Source of the DNA: Streptomyces fulvorobeus
Lineage (GTDB): Bacteria; Actinomycetota; Actinomycetes; Streptomycetales; Streptomycetaceae
Assembly: GCF_013167895.1 (NCBI RefSeq)
Contig: NZ_BLWC01000001.1
Location: 1,054,001-1,118,000 of the forward strand
DNA: 64,000 nucleotides
Reading direction: 5' to 3'
The position numbers and the translations under genes are program-made. The notes below the pieces were generated by a model. It had not been told where the DNA came from. It saw only the letters and a list, made by a program, of their open reading frames with translations, and ran no database searches. Of the stretch, positions 32,548-42,039 are shown one piece after another (position 1 is the first letter of the stretch; every line of letters begins with the position of its first letter).

Positions 32548-34199
32548 CCGACCGCCTCCGCCGCCGCCCGGCCGGCCGCCCGGCCCGAGAAGACGCAGCC
32601 CCCCAGGAACGTGCCCTCCAGCGACCGGTAGCCGTGGACTCCGCCGCCGCCGAAGCCCGCCGCCTCGCCCGCCGCGTACACCCCCGGCAGCGGGTCGCCG
32701 TGCGCCGTGAGGACGCGCGAGGACAGGTCCGTCTCCAGGCCGCCCAGCGACTTGCGGGTGAGGATGTTGAGGCGCACCGCGATCAGCGGGCCCGCCTTCG
32801 GATCGAGGATGCGGTGCGGCTTCGCCGTGCGGATCAGCTTGTCACCCAGGTAGGCGCGGGCCCCGCGGACCGCCGTGACCTGGAGGTCCTTGGTGAACGG
32901 GTTGGCGATCTCGCGGTCGCGCGCGGTGATCTCGCGGCGCAGCGCGTCCTCGTCGATGAGGCCCTGGCCGGTCAGGGCGTTCATTCCGCGTACCAGGGCG
33001 CCGAGGTCCTTCTCGACGACGAAGTCCACGCCCTTGTCCATGAACGCCCTGACCGGCGCCGGCACGTCGGCACGTGCCCGCCCGAGCACGTCACGGACCG
33101 ACTTGCCGGTGAGGTCGGGATTCTGCTCGGAGCCGGAGAGCGCGAACTCCTTGCCGATGATCCGCTGGTCCAGGACGAACCAGGTGTAGCCGTGGCCCGA
33201 CCTCATGATGTGGTCGAGGGTGCCGAGCGTGTCGAAGCCGGGGAAGAGCGGGACCGGGAGCCGCCTGCCGCGGGCGTCCAGCCAGAGGGAGGAGGGGCCG
33301 GGGAGGACGCGGATGCCGTGCCGCGCCCAGATCGGGTCCCAGTTCTCGATGCCCTCGGTGTAGTGCCACATCCGGTCGCGGTTGATGTGGTGCGCGCCCG
33401 CGTCCTCCGCGATGCCGAGCATCAGGCCGTCGACGTGGGCGGGGACCCCGGAGAGCATCTTCGCGGGCGGGGTGCCGAGCCGCTCGGGCCACTGGGACCT
33501 GACGAGGTCGTGGTTGCCGCCGATGCCGCCGGAGGTGACGATCACCGCCTGGGCCCGCAGTTCGAAGGAGCCGGTGGCTTGGCGGCTGCTCGCGGTGCCG
33601 CGTCCGGTGCCGCTGGGTTCGAGGATCTCGCCGGTGACGGTGTCGACCACCCCTGCCGAGCGGCCGAGGCCGGTGACCCGGTGGCGGAAGGCGAGGCGGA
33701 CGAGACCGCCGGCGACGCCCTCGCGCACCCGGCGTTCGAAGGGGGCGACGACGCCCGGTCCGGTGCCCCAGGTGATGTGGAAGCGGGGGACGGAGTTGCC
33801 GTGGCCGGTGGCGTCGTATCCGCCGCGTTCCGCCCAGCCCACGACGGGGAAGAACCGCATCCCCCGGGCGTGCAGCCAGGACCGCTTCTCACCCGCCGCG
33901 AAGTCGACGTACGCCTGCGCCCACTTCCGGGGCCAGTGGTCCTCCGGGCGGTCGAAGCCCGCGGCGCCGTACCAGTCCTGGAGGGCCAGCTCATGGCTGT
34001 CCTTGATCCTCATCCGGCGCTGCTCGGGCGAGCCGACGAGGAACAGGCCCCCGAAGGACCAGTGCGCCTGGCCGCCGATGGACTGCTCGGGCTCCTGGTC
34101 GAGCAGGATCACCGTCCGCCCCGCGTCGACGAGCTCGGCGGTCGCCACCAGTCCCGCCAGCCCCGCCCCGATCACGATCACATCAGCGTCGTACGCCAT
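32544..34199 (-). CDS. KstD-like FAD-binding dehydrogenase
   Basis: A 551-residue flavoprotein of the succinate dehydrogenase/fumarate reductase flavoprotein superfamily, closest in layout to 3-ketosteroid-delta1-dehydrogenase relatives. The FAD Rossmann motif is VIVIGAGLAGLVATAEL (residues 7-23). Other landmarks are SIGGQAHWSFGGLFLVG, the second FAD-contact region VIVTSGGIGGN and the C-terminal PGVYAAGEAAGFGGGGVHGYRS with LEGTFLGGC. No steroid gene cluster surrounds it, so the substrate is unknown; general annotation as FAD-binding dehydrogenase is safer than KstD. Confidence 0.88.
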   Translation of the reverse strand: MAYDADVIVIGAGLAGLVATAELVDAGRTVILLDQEPEQSIGGQAHWSFGGLFLVGSPEQRRMRIKDSHELALQDWYGAAGFDRPEDHWPRKWAQAYVDFAAGEKRSWLHARGMRFFPVVGWAERGGYDATGHGNSVPRFHITWGTGPGVVAPFERRVREGVAGGLVRLAFRHRVTGLGRSAGVVDTVTGEILEPSGTGRGTASSRQATGSFELRAQAVIVTSGGIGGNHDLVRSQWPERLGTPPAKMLSGVPAHVDGLMLGIAEDAGAHHINRDRMWHYTEGIENWDPIWARHGIRVLPGPSSLWLDARGRRLPVPLFPGFDTLGTLDHIMRSGHGYTWFVLDQRIIGKEFALSGSEQNPDLTGKSVRDVLGRARADVPAPVRAFMDKGVDFVVEKDLGALVRGMNALTGQGLIDEDALRREITARDREIANPFTKDLQVTAVRGARAYLGDKLIRTAKPHRILDPKAGPLIAVRLNILTRKSLGGLETDLSSRVLTAHGDPLPGVYAAGEAAGFGGGGVHGYRSLEGTFLGGCVFSGRAAGRAAAEAVG

Positions 34200-34359
34200 G
34201 GGAGTTCCGTCCTGGTCACCAAGTTACCCGTGCGTCAGATCTTGGGTACGGGCCGCAGCCACGTCAACCGTCCCACCGCACCCGGGGGCCGGGCCGCTCG
34301 ACGCGGTGACGGCGGGCCGGGGTCCGAGGCGGCGCGAATCCGGCGGATAGAGTCGCGGC

Positions 34360-34752
34360 GTGAACGATTTCGTGCGGGGTCTGCGGTTGTGGTTCGCGCC
34401 GCAGCGGCTCCGCGAAGAGGGCGACACCCCCGACTACCGCTTCTCCCTGGCCAACGAACGCACCTTCCTGGCCTGGCTGCGCACGGCTCTCGCACTGATC
34501 GGCGGGGGGTTCGCCGTCGCCCAGTTCCTCCCGGCTCTCACCTGGGGCGTACGGACCTGCCTGGCGCTCGCACTGCTCGCGTCCGGTGTGCTCTGCGCGC
34601 TGCGCGCGGTCAACCACTGGGTGCGGTGCGAGCGGGCCATGCGCCGGGGCGAGGATCTGCCGGTCTCCCGCTTCCCGACCCTGCTGAGTCTCGCGATCGC
34701 CGCCGTCGCCCTGGCGATGGTGGTGGTGGTCCTCTTCGGCTGGGAGTCCTGA
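34360..34752 (+). CDS. YidH/DUF202 membrane protein
   Basis: A 130-residue protein with three hydrophobic segments (about 43-62, 66-83 and 107-126). The family signature LANERTFLAWLRTALALIGGG is split across the first of them. DUF202 proteins are small inner-membrane proteins of unknown function. Start GTG 34360. Its TGA stop overlaps the ATG of a second DUF202-type gene by one base (TGATG), so the pair are translated together and may form a hetero-oligomer. Confidence 0.87.
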   Translation: MNDFVRGLRLWFAPQRLREEGDTPDYRFSLANERTFLAWLRTALALIGGGFAVAQFLPALTWGVRTCLALALLASGVLCALRAVNHWVRCERAMRRGEDLPVSRFPTLLSLAIAAVALAMVVVVLFGWES

Positions 34753-35063
34753 TGTCCGCCCCTCAACGGGACCCGGGACTGCAACCGGAGCGGACCAGGC
34801 TGGCCTGGCGCCGCACCACCCTGTCCTGCACGGTGGTCGCGGTCCTCGCGGGCCGGCAGGCACTCCACCAGGGGACGGGCCCGGCGGCGGTCTCCGCCGT
34901 GGCCCTGGGCGTCCTGGCCTGGCTGGGGTTTTTGCGGGTGGCCCATCTGCGGCTGACCGCGCTGGGGCCGGCGAGGCCGCGGCCGATGTCGCCGCGGGCC
35001 GCCCTGACGTCGGCCGCGTGCACGGTCGCGCTGGCCGTCTCCGCCGCCGCCATGCTGTTCTGA
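34752..35063 (+). CDS. DUF202 membrane protein, second of a pair
   Basis: A 103-residue membrane protein with the DUF202 opening QPERTRLAWRRTTLSCTVVAV and about three hydrophobic segments. It is translationally coupled to the preceding DUF202 gene through TGATG. Function unknown. Confidence 0.83.
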   Translation: MSAPQRDPGLQPERTRLAWRRTTLSCTVVAVLAGRQALHQGTGPAAVSAVALGVLAWLGFLRVAHLRLTALGPARPRPMSPRAALTSAACTVALAVSAAAMLF

Positions 35064-35099
35064 GACAGCGCTGTTCGAGACGGGTTCCCGGCCGGACGC

Positions 35100-36035
35100 T
35101 CAGCTCTCCCACTCCACGGAGACGATGATCTTGCCCCGGGTGCGGCCCTCCTCGTTCAGCCGGTAGGCGTCCGCGGCCAGTTCGAGCGGGAAGACCCGGT
35201 CCACGTGCACCCGGACGATGCCCTGTTCGGCCAGTTCCGCCAGGTGGGCCAGGTCCGCCGCGTCGGGCCGGACGAAGGCGTACCTGCCGCCGTGGGAGAA
35301 GACCTCCGCGTCCGCGACGGAGGCCAGGCGGCCGTCGGGCGCGAGCGTGTCCGCGGAGGCCCGCAGCGCGTCGCCGCCGACGGTGTCGAACGCCGCGTCG
35401 ATGCCCTCGGGGACCAGGGCCCGCAGCCGGTCGGTGAGCCCTTCGCCGTACTCGACGGGTTCCGCGCCCAGCTGCCGCACGTGGTCGTGGTTGTGCGGAC
35501 CGGCCGTGCCGATGACGCGGCAGCCCGCGTGCCGGGCGAGCTGCACGGCCATCGAGCCGACACCGCCGGCCGCCGCGTGGACGAGCACCGTCTCCCCTTC
35601 ACGGACCCGCAGCGTGCGGTGGAGCACCTGGTACGCGGTGAGCCCGGTCAGGGGCAGGCCCGCGGCCTCTTCGAAGCTGAGGCTCAGCGGCTTGCGGGCC
35701 AGGGTGCGCACGGGGGCGGCGACGTACTCGGCGAACGTACCGCGGGAGAGGAAGTCCTCCCGTACGTATCCGATGACCTCGTCGCCCACCGCGAACTCGT
35801 CGACGGCGACGCCGGGCCGTACGACCACTCCGGAGACGTCCCAGCCCGGGATCACCGGGAACACGGCCTCCAGGCCGGACTGGAGGTAACCCTCGCGGGC
35901 CTTCCAGTCGACCGGGTTGACGGCCGCTGCCCGCACCTTCACCAGCACCGAGTCGGGGCCGACCCTCGGGTCGGGGCGCTCGCCGTACTCCATGACGTCG
36001 GCCGAGCCGTACCTGCTGTAGCTGATCGCCTTCAT
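35100..36035 (-). CDS. NADP-dependent quinone oxidoreductase-like enzyme
   Basis: A 311-residue zinc-independent MDR-superfamily oxidoreductase. It begins MKAISYSRYGSADVMEY, has the substrate-domain strings AAVNPVDWKAREGYL and PVIPGWDVSGVV, and the nucleotide-binding motif AAAGGVGSMAVQLAR. The zinc ligands of true alcohol dehydrogenases are missing. Such enzymes reduce quinones or enones with NADPH. It appears monocistronic between the DUF202 pair (convergent) and the glucarate-dehydratase-like gene. The actual substrate is not deducible. Confidence 0.9.
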   Translation of the reverse strand: MKAISYSRYGSADVMEYGERPDPRVGPDSVLVKVRAAAVNPVDWKAREGYLQSGLEAVFPVIPGWDVSGVVVRPGVAVDEFAVGDEVIGYVREDFLSRGTFAEYVAAPVRTLARKPLSLSFEEAAGLPLTGLTAYQVLHRTLRVREGETVLVHAAAGGVGSMAVQLARHAGCRVIGTAGPHNHDHVRQLGAEPVEYGEGLTDRLRALVPEGIDAAFDTVGGDALRASADTLAPDGRLASVADAEVFSHGGRYAFVRPDAADLAHLAELAEQGIVRVHVDRVFPLELAADAYRLNEEGRTRGKIIVSVEWES

Positions 36036-36078
36036 CTCACGACCATCGGCGCGGGTGACGGTCGCCGCAACCCGAACC

Positions 36079-37368
36079 TCACCAGCGTGGGACCGGCGGC
36101 GCGGTCCACCACGGCCGCGCCACCCGCATCGCCGCTACGTCGTCACGCTCGCGCATCGCGCCGTCGTCGTCGAGCCATCGCCTGTGCAGGGCGGCCAGGC
36201 GCTCGCGGTCGAGCTCGACGCCGAGACCCGGGGCGTCGGAGACCGTCAGCCGGCCGTCCCGGAAGACGTGGCGGGTGGTGATGACGTCCTCGGTCTGCCA
36301 CGGGTAGTGGCTGTCGCAGGCGTAGCCGAGGTCGGGCACGGTGGCGGCCACGTGGGTCATCGCGGCGAGACTGATACCCAGGTGCGTGTTGGAGTGCATG
36401 GACAGCCCGACGCCGAACGTACGGCAGATCGCGGCCAGCTCCCGGGTGCGGTGCAGCCCGCCCCAGTAGTGGTGGTCGCAGAGGACGACCTGCACGGCGT
36501 CACCGGCGAAGGCCGCGGGGACCTCGGCGAGCGTGGTGACGCACATGTTGGTGGCCAGCGGCACGTCCGTGCCCGCGGAGACGGCGGCCATGGCCCCCGT
36601 ACCGCTCGCCGGGTCCTCCAGGTACTCGATCACGCCCCTGAGCCGCTCGGCGACGTACAGCGAGGTCTCGACGGACCAGGCCCCGTTGGGGTCCAGGCGC
36701 AGCGGCTGCCCCGGGAACGCCTCGGCGAGCGCCTCGACCGCGGCGATCTCCTGGCCGGGCTCGAAGACGCCGCCCTTGAGCTTGAAGGAGGAGAAGCCGT
36801 GCTCGCGGGCGAAGCGCCGGGCCTGGGCGACGACTCCGGCGGGGTCCAGGGCGGCGCCCCAGTCGTCCCGCTCCCCGGCCCCGGGGTGGGCGGCCCAGCG
36901 GTAGAAGAGGTAGGCGCTGTATTCGACGGTGTCCCGGACCTTGCCGCCGAGCAGGGCGTGCACGGGCAGGCCGAGGGTCTTGCCGAGCGCGTCCAGGCAG
37001 GCGACCTCGAAGCCGGAGACGACCGAGAGCCGCAGTTTGTCCACGGTCCGCACGCCGCGCAGTCCGCCCGCGTCGACCCGCTCGTCGGTGGAGCGCGGGT
37101 CCCCGCACACCTGGTCGGCCAGGGTGAACAGGCCGTTCACGTCGCTGACCGCGCGGCCGGGCATGGCCTCCGCGAGCGGCCGGGCGAGGTCGAGGTACGC
37201 GCTGTCGCCGTACGTCTCGCCGATGCCCGAGACCCCGCCGCGTGTGACGACTTCCACGACGAGCCGCGGGGTGTAGGGCTGATGGACGCCCTGGGTGTTG
37301 AGGAGTGGCGGGTCGGCGATGAGGATCGGGGTGAGGCGGACTTCGTCGATCAACAGGGCTGTATCCAT
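36079..37368 (-). CDS. Glucarate dehydratase-family enolase superfamily protein
   Basis: A 429-residue member of the mandelate racemase/enolase superfamily, closest to glucarate dehydratase. The catalytic lysine motif is in SSFKLKGGVF. Metal ligands are in LRLDPNGAW and EYLEDP, followed by LCDHHYWGG and the His of MHSNTHLGIS. The enzyme would dehydrate an aldarate such as D-glucarate to the 5-keto-4-deoxy acid. No transporter or aldolase for that pathway is adjacent, so substrate assignment is by family only. Its start codon lies in an inverted repeat that may be an operator. Confidence 0.85.
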   Translation of the reverse strand: MDTALLIDEVRLTPILIADPPLLNTQGVHQPYTPRLVVEVVTRGGVSGIGETYGDSAYLDLARPLAEAMPGRAVSDVNGLFTLADQVCGDPRSTDERVDAGGLRGVRTVDKLRLSVVSGFEVACLDALGKTLGLPVHALLGGKVRDTVEYSAYLFYRWAAHPGAGERDDWGAALDPAGVVAQARRFAREHGFSSFKLKGGVFEPGQEIAAVEALAEAFPGQPLRLDPNGAWSVETSLYVAERLRGVIEYLEDPASGTGAMAAVSAGTDVPLATNMCVTTLAEVPAAFAGDAVQVVLCDHHYWGGLHRTRELAAICRTFGVGLSMHSNTHLGISLAAMTHVAATVPDLGYACDSHYPWQTEDVITTRHVFRDGRLTVSDAPGLGVELDRERLAALHRRWLDDDGAMRERDDVAAMRVARPWWTAPPVPRW

Positions 37369-37388
37369 ACGTGGACACTATTCACGTA
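37368..37388. promoter_or_regulatory. Inverted repeat over the glucarate-dehydratase start
   Basis: TACGTG (37368-37373) and CACGTA (37383-37388) are reverse complements separated by 9 nt; the first base is part of the ATG of the minus-strand gene. A repressor bound here would block initiation. No adjacent regulator gene is obvious. Confidence 0.4.
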
Positions 37389-37462
37389 CACAGCCGGACA
37401 CCAGAGGCCGGCAGGGATTGCGCACGGGTCGGCGGCCACCGATTCCGGGAGCGCACTGGACG

Positions 37463-37479
37463 ACATACCGACTGGTCGG
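37463..37479. promoter_or_regulatory. Candidate TetR operator, copy 1 (ACATACCGACTGGTCGG)
   Basis: Contains CCGAC-TG-GTCGG (37468-37479), a 5-bp inverted repeat, 44 nt upstream of the kinase/ACAD operon start. The 14-mer ACATACCGACTGGT (37463-37476) recurs exactly, on the other strand, at 44505-44518 upstream of the SDR/acyl-CoA ligase operon. The TetR gene at 41408 lies between the two sites. Confidence 0.7.
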
Positions 37480-37522
37480 CATCATGGGCACCGATTGTTC
37501 CGACGCCCCGGAGGTGCGCACC

Positions 37523-38545
37523 ATGAGCTCAGTCCACCCGCCAGGTCTCGACCCGGACCTGCTGCGCGGCCATCTCGACCGCGAGCGGCCGGGGCTGGTG
37601 AGCGGACCGCTCGAAGCGCGGCTGATCGAGGGCGGGCGCTCCAACCTCACCTACGTCGTCAGCGACGGCGTCCGCCGGTGGGTCGTCCGCAGACCTCCGC
37701 TCGGCCATGTCCTGGCCACCGCGCACGACATGAAGCGTGAGCACCGGGTGATCAGCGCCCTGCACCCGACCGCCGTGCCGGTGCCCGAACCGGTCCTGCT
37801 GTGCGAGGACCATTCGGTCATCGGCTCCTCCTTCTACGTCATGGAGTACGTCGAGGGGACCCCCTACCGCACCGCCGAGCAGCTCGCCCCGCTCGGCGCC
37901 GACCGCACCCGGGCCGCGGTCCTGGGCCTCGTGGACACCCTGGTGGACCTCCACGCCGTGGACCCCGGTGCCGTGGGGCTCGGTGACTTCGGCCGCCCGG
38001 AGGGCTTCCTGGACCGGCAGCTGCGCCGCTGGGGCAAGCAGCTGGACGCCTCCCGCAACCGCGAGCTGGCCGGGATCGACGAACTGCACTCCGCGCTGGG
38101 CCGCACGCTCCCCGACTCCCCCTCGGCGACCGTCGTGCACGGCGACTACCGCCTGGACAACGTCCTGATCGGCCCGGACGACGACATCAGGGCCGTCCTC
38201 GACTGGGAGATGTCGACCCTGGGCGACCCGCTGACCGACCTGGGCCTGCTGGTGATGTACAGCTCCGACCTCGATCTGCCGGAGTCCCCCGTGTCCACCA
38301 CCAGCGGCGCGGCCGGCCATCCCACGCCCGCGGAGCTGATCGAGCGCTACGGCGCCCGCTCCGGCCGGGACACCTCCGCCATCTCCTGGTACACGGCGTT
38401 CGCCTGGTTCAAGCTCGCCGTGATCCTGGAGGGCATCCACTACCGCTACACCCTGGGCCAGACCGTCGGCGGCGGCTTCGACCGCATCGGCGGCCTCGTC
38501 CCCGTCTTCATCGAACACGGTCTCACCACCCTCCAGGAAGGCTGA
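37523..38545 (+). CDS. APH-type acyl kinase (LvaA/ACAD10-11 kinase-like)
   Basis: A 340-residue protein of the aminoglycoside phosphotransferase fold. It has the nucleotide lysine region WVVRRPPLG, the catalytic loop VVHGDYRLDNVLIG and the metal-binding VLDWEMSTLGDPLTDLG. This subgroup does not modify antibiotics: the related kinase domain of ACAD10/11 and Pseudomonas LvaA phosphorylates 4-hydroxyacyl groups so that the partner dehydrogenase can remove the hydroxyl. Its partner gene, an ACAD10/11-type dehydrogenase, follows after 8 nt. ATG 37523 has GGAGG 8 nt upstream. Activity is inferred from family and pairing. Confidence 0.85.
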   Translation: MSSVHPPGLDPDLLRGHLDRERPGLVSGPLEARLIEGGRSNLTYVVSDGVRRWVVRRPPLGHVLATAHDMKREHRVISALHPTAVPVPEPVLLCEDHSVIGSSFYVMEYVEGTPYRTAEQLAPLGADRTRAAVLGLVDTLVDLHAVDPGAVGLGDFGRPEGFLDRQLRRWGKQLDASRNRELAGIDELHSALGRTLPDSPSATVVHGDYRLDNVLIGPDDDIRAVLDWEMSTLGDPLTDLGLLVMYSSDLDLPESPVSTTSGAAGHPTPAELIERYGARSGRDTSAISWYTAFAWFKLAVILEGIHYRYTLGQTVGGGFDRIGGLVPVFIEHGLTTLQEG

Positions 38546-38553
38546 GTTACGCC

Positions 38554-39768
38554 ATGGACTTCGCATTCGACGCCCGTACCGAAGAGCTGCGCACCCGGCT
38601 GCTCGCCTTCATGGACGAACACGTCTATCCGGCCGAGAAGACCGCCGAGGAGCAGCGCGCCGAGCTCGCCTCCCCCTGGGACACCCCGCGGATCGTGGAG
38701 GAGCTGAAGGCCGAGGCGCGCAGGCAGGGGCTGTGGAACCTGTTCCTGCCGGATGCCGGGTACGGCGCCGGGCTGACGAACCTCCAGTACGCGCCGCTCG
38801 CCGAGATCCTGGGCCGCAGCCCGCAGCTGGCGCCGACCGCCCTCAACTGCGCGGCGCCGGACACGGGGAACATGGAGGTGCTCTTCCAGTTCGGCACCGA
38901 CGAGCAGAAGAAGCGGTGGCTGGAGCCGCTGCTCGCCGGGGAGATCCGCTCCGCGTTCGCGATGACGGAACCGGACGTCGCCTCGTCGGACGCCACGAAC
39001 ATCGAGACCCGGATCACGCGGGACGGCGACAGCTACGTCATCAACGGGCGCAAATGGTTCATCTCCGGGGCGATGAACCCGGACTGCGCGGTCTTCATCG
39101 TGATGGGCAAGACGGACCCCGAGGGCACGGACATCCGGCGCCAGCAGTCCCAGATCCTCGTCCCGCGCGACACCCCGGGGCTCGAAGTGCGCCGCGCCAT
39201 GCGGGTGTACGGCTACGAGGACCACTCCCACGGCGGTCACGCCGAGGTGGTGTTCAAGGACGTGCGGGTGCCCGCGACCAACCTGATCGGCGAGGAGGGC
39301 GGCGGCTTCGCCATCGCCCAGGCGCGGCTGGGCCCCGGCCGTATCCACCACTGCATGCGGCTCATCGGGATGGCCGAGCGGGCCATCGAGCTGATGTGCA
39401 GGCGAGCCGTCGCCCGTACGGCCTTCGGCAAGCCGCTCGCCGAGCAGGGCGTCGTCCGGAACTGGATCGCGGACGCCCGGGTCACGGTGGAGCAGCTGCG
39501 GCTGCTCGTGCTGAAGACGGCCTGGCTGATGGACACCGTGGGCAACCGCGGGGCCCATACCGAGATCCAGTCGATCAAGATCGCCACCCCGCGGGCGGTG
39601 GTCGGCATCCTCGACCAGGCGGTGCAGCTGTACGGCGCCGGCGGTGTCAGCCAGGACTACCCGCTCGCCGAACTCTGGTCGTCCGCGCGGACGTTGCGCC
39701 TGGCGGACGGTCCGGACGAGGTGCACCAGCGGTCGCTGGCGCACCGCGAGCTCAAGAAGTACCTCTAG
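38554..39768 (+). CDS. ACAD10/11-type (LvaC-like) acyl-CoA dehydrogenase
   Basis: A 404-residue flavoenzyme of the acyl-CoA dehydrogenase fold. FAD/substrate strings are FAMTEPDVASSDATNIE, INGRKWFISGAM and ARTAFGKPL. In place of the usual catalytic glutamate motif YEGT it has ADGPDEVH, so the base is probably Asp, as in ACAD10/ACAD11 and LvaC. Those enzymes act on 4-phosphooxyacyl-CoA, eliminating phosphate, rather than doing ordinary beta-oxidation. It forms an operon with the APH-type kinase upstream. The substrate chain length is unknown. Confidence 0.87.
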   Translation: MDFAFDARTEELRTRLLAFMDEHVYPAEKTAEEQRAELASPWDTPRIVEELKAEARRQGLWNLFLPDAGYGAGLTNLQYAPLAEILGRSPQLAPTALNCAAPDTGNMEVLFQFGTDEQKKRWLEPLLAGEIRSAFAMTEPDVASSDATNIETRITRDGDSYVINGRKWFISGAMNPDCAVFIVMGKTDPEGTDIRRQQSQILVPRDTPGLEVRRAMRVYGYEDHSHGGHAEVVFKDVRVPATNLIGEEGGGFAIAQARLGPGRIHHCMRLIGMAERAIELMCRRAVARTAFGKPLAEQGVVRNWIADARVTVEQLRLLVLKTAWLMDTVGNRGAHTEIQSIKIATPRAVVGILDQAVQLYGAGGVSQDYPLAELWSSARTLRLADGPDEVHQRSLAHRELKKYL

Positions 39769-39773
39769 GCCGC

Positions 39774-39810
39774 CGTCCGGGGAGGCGCGTGGCGCGCGCG
39801 TCCCCGGACG
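39774..39810 (+). terminator. Terminator after the kinase/ACAD operon
   Basis: CGTCCGGGGA (39774-39783) pairs with TCCCCGGACG (39801-39810); inner G/C pairs extend the stem. It lies just after the ACAD stop and before the convergent aminopeptidase gene ends at 39817, so it may act in both directions. Confidence 0.8.
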
Positions 39811-39816
39811 GACCGG

Positions 39817-41226
<1,410 letters not shown>

Positions 41227-41407
41227 TCAGGAGCTACTGGTGCGACGTGCGTGACCGATGGTCAACCGCGTGACCGTACACCGTCAAGAGCGGGAACCGG
41301 ACATGGCCGTCCGATAAACGGACCGTGCACTCCCCGGGACCGGGAAGCGCACGGGAGACGTACGGACGGGAAGGACGGGTGGAAAGGGCGGGCGGAAAGG
41401 GGCGCGC

Positions 41408-42001
41408 CTACGGGCGCAGGGCGCGCAGCAGCAGGTCCGCCAGGTGGCCGGCGACCTCCTGCTGGCTGAGCGGGCCGTCCGGGCGGTACCAGGTGGACAG
41501 GTGGTGGACCGAGCCGAAGTGGTAGTCGACCACCAGGTCCGCCGGAGTCGCCGTGGAGAAGACCCCGGCCTGCTGGCCCTCCTCGATCAGCGCCCGGAAG
41601 CGCTCGTGGTAGCGGCGCCGCTCCACGCGTACCTGCTTGTTCTTCTCGGGGCTCAGGTGGTGCATCGAGCGGAAGAAGATCGAGGCGTCGTCCAGATTCT
41701 CGATGGTGGTCACGACCACGTCGGCCGCCGCGTCCCGCAGACGCCGCTCGACCGGCGCGTCGGCGTTGGCGAAGGCGTCGAGCCGCTCCTGCTGGAGCCG
41801 CAGCACCCGGGCGTACACCTCGTGGAGGAGGTCTTCCTTGGAGCCGAAGTAGTGGTAGAGCGCGCCCTTGGTGACTCCCGCCGCCTCGACGATCTCCTGG
41901 ACCGACGTGCGGTCGTAACCGCGCTCGGCGAAGAGCCGGGTGGCGGCGGCCAGCAGCCTCTGGGGGACGGGGGTGCCGTCCCCGTCCGTCGCCTTGGCCA
42001 T
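41408..42001 (-). CDS. TetR-family regulator of the SDR/ligase and kinase/ACAD operons (predicted)
   Basis: A 197-residue TetR regulator. The HTH is at about residues 20-45 (TSVQEIVEAAGVTKGALYHYFGSKEDLL), followed by an all-helical ligand domain of the KstR2/fatty-acyl-responsive type. ATG 42001 is taken; GTG 42010 is an alternative start. It lies 38 nt downstream of the acyl-CoA ligase stop on the same strand. The operator-like ACATACCGACTGGT sequence stands in front of both flanking operons, so this protein is the likely repressor of both, with an acyl-CoA intermediate as inducer. Confidence 0.87.
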   Translation of the reverse strand: MAKATDGDGTPVPQRLLAAATRLFAERGYDRTSVQEIVEAAGVTKGALYHYFGSKEDLLHEVYARVLRLQQERLDAFANADAPVERRLRDAAADVVVTTIENLDDASIFFRSMHHLSPEKNKQVRVERRRYHERFRALIEEGQQAGVFSTATPADLVVDYHFGSVHHLSTWYRPDGPLSQQEVAGHLADLLLRALRP

Positions 42002-42039
42002 TGCCGCCACCTGCCTCTCGTACGCACGCGTGAACTGTT

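Noticed and set aside
32544..34199. Steroid degradation (KstD) gene
   Set aside because: Family resemblance only; no other steroid genes are near, so a specific name is not justified.
37523..38545. Aminoglycoside resistance gene
   Set aside because: The APH fold is paired with an ACAD10/11-type dehydrogenase; this subgroup is metabolic, not resistance.
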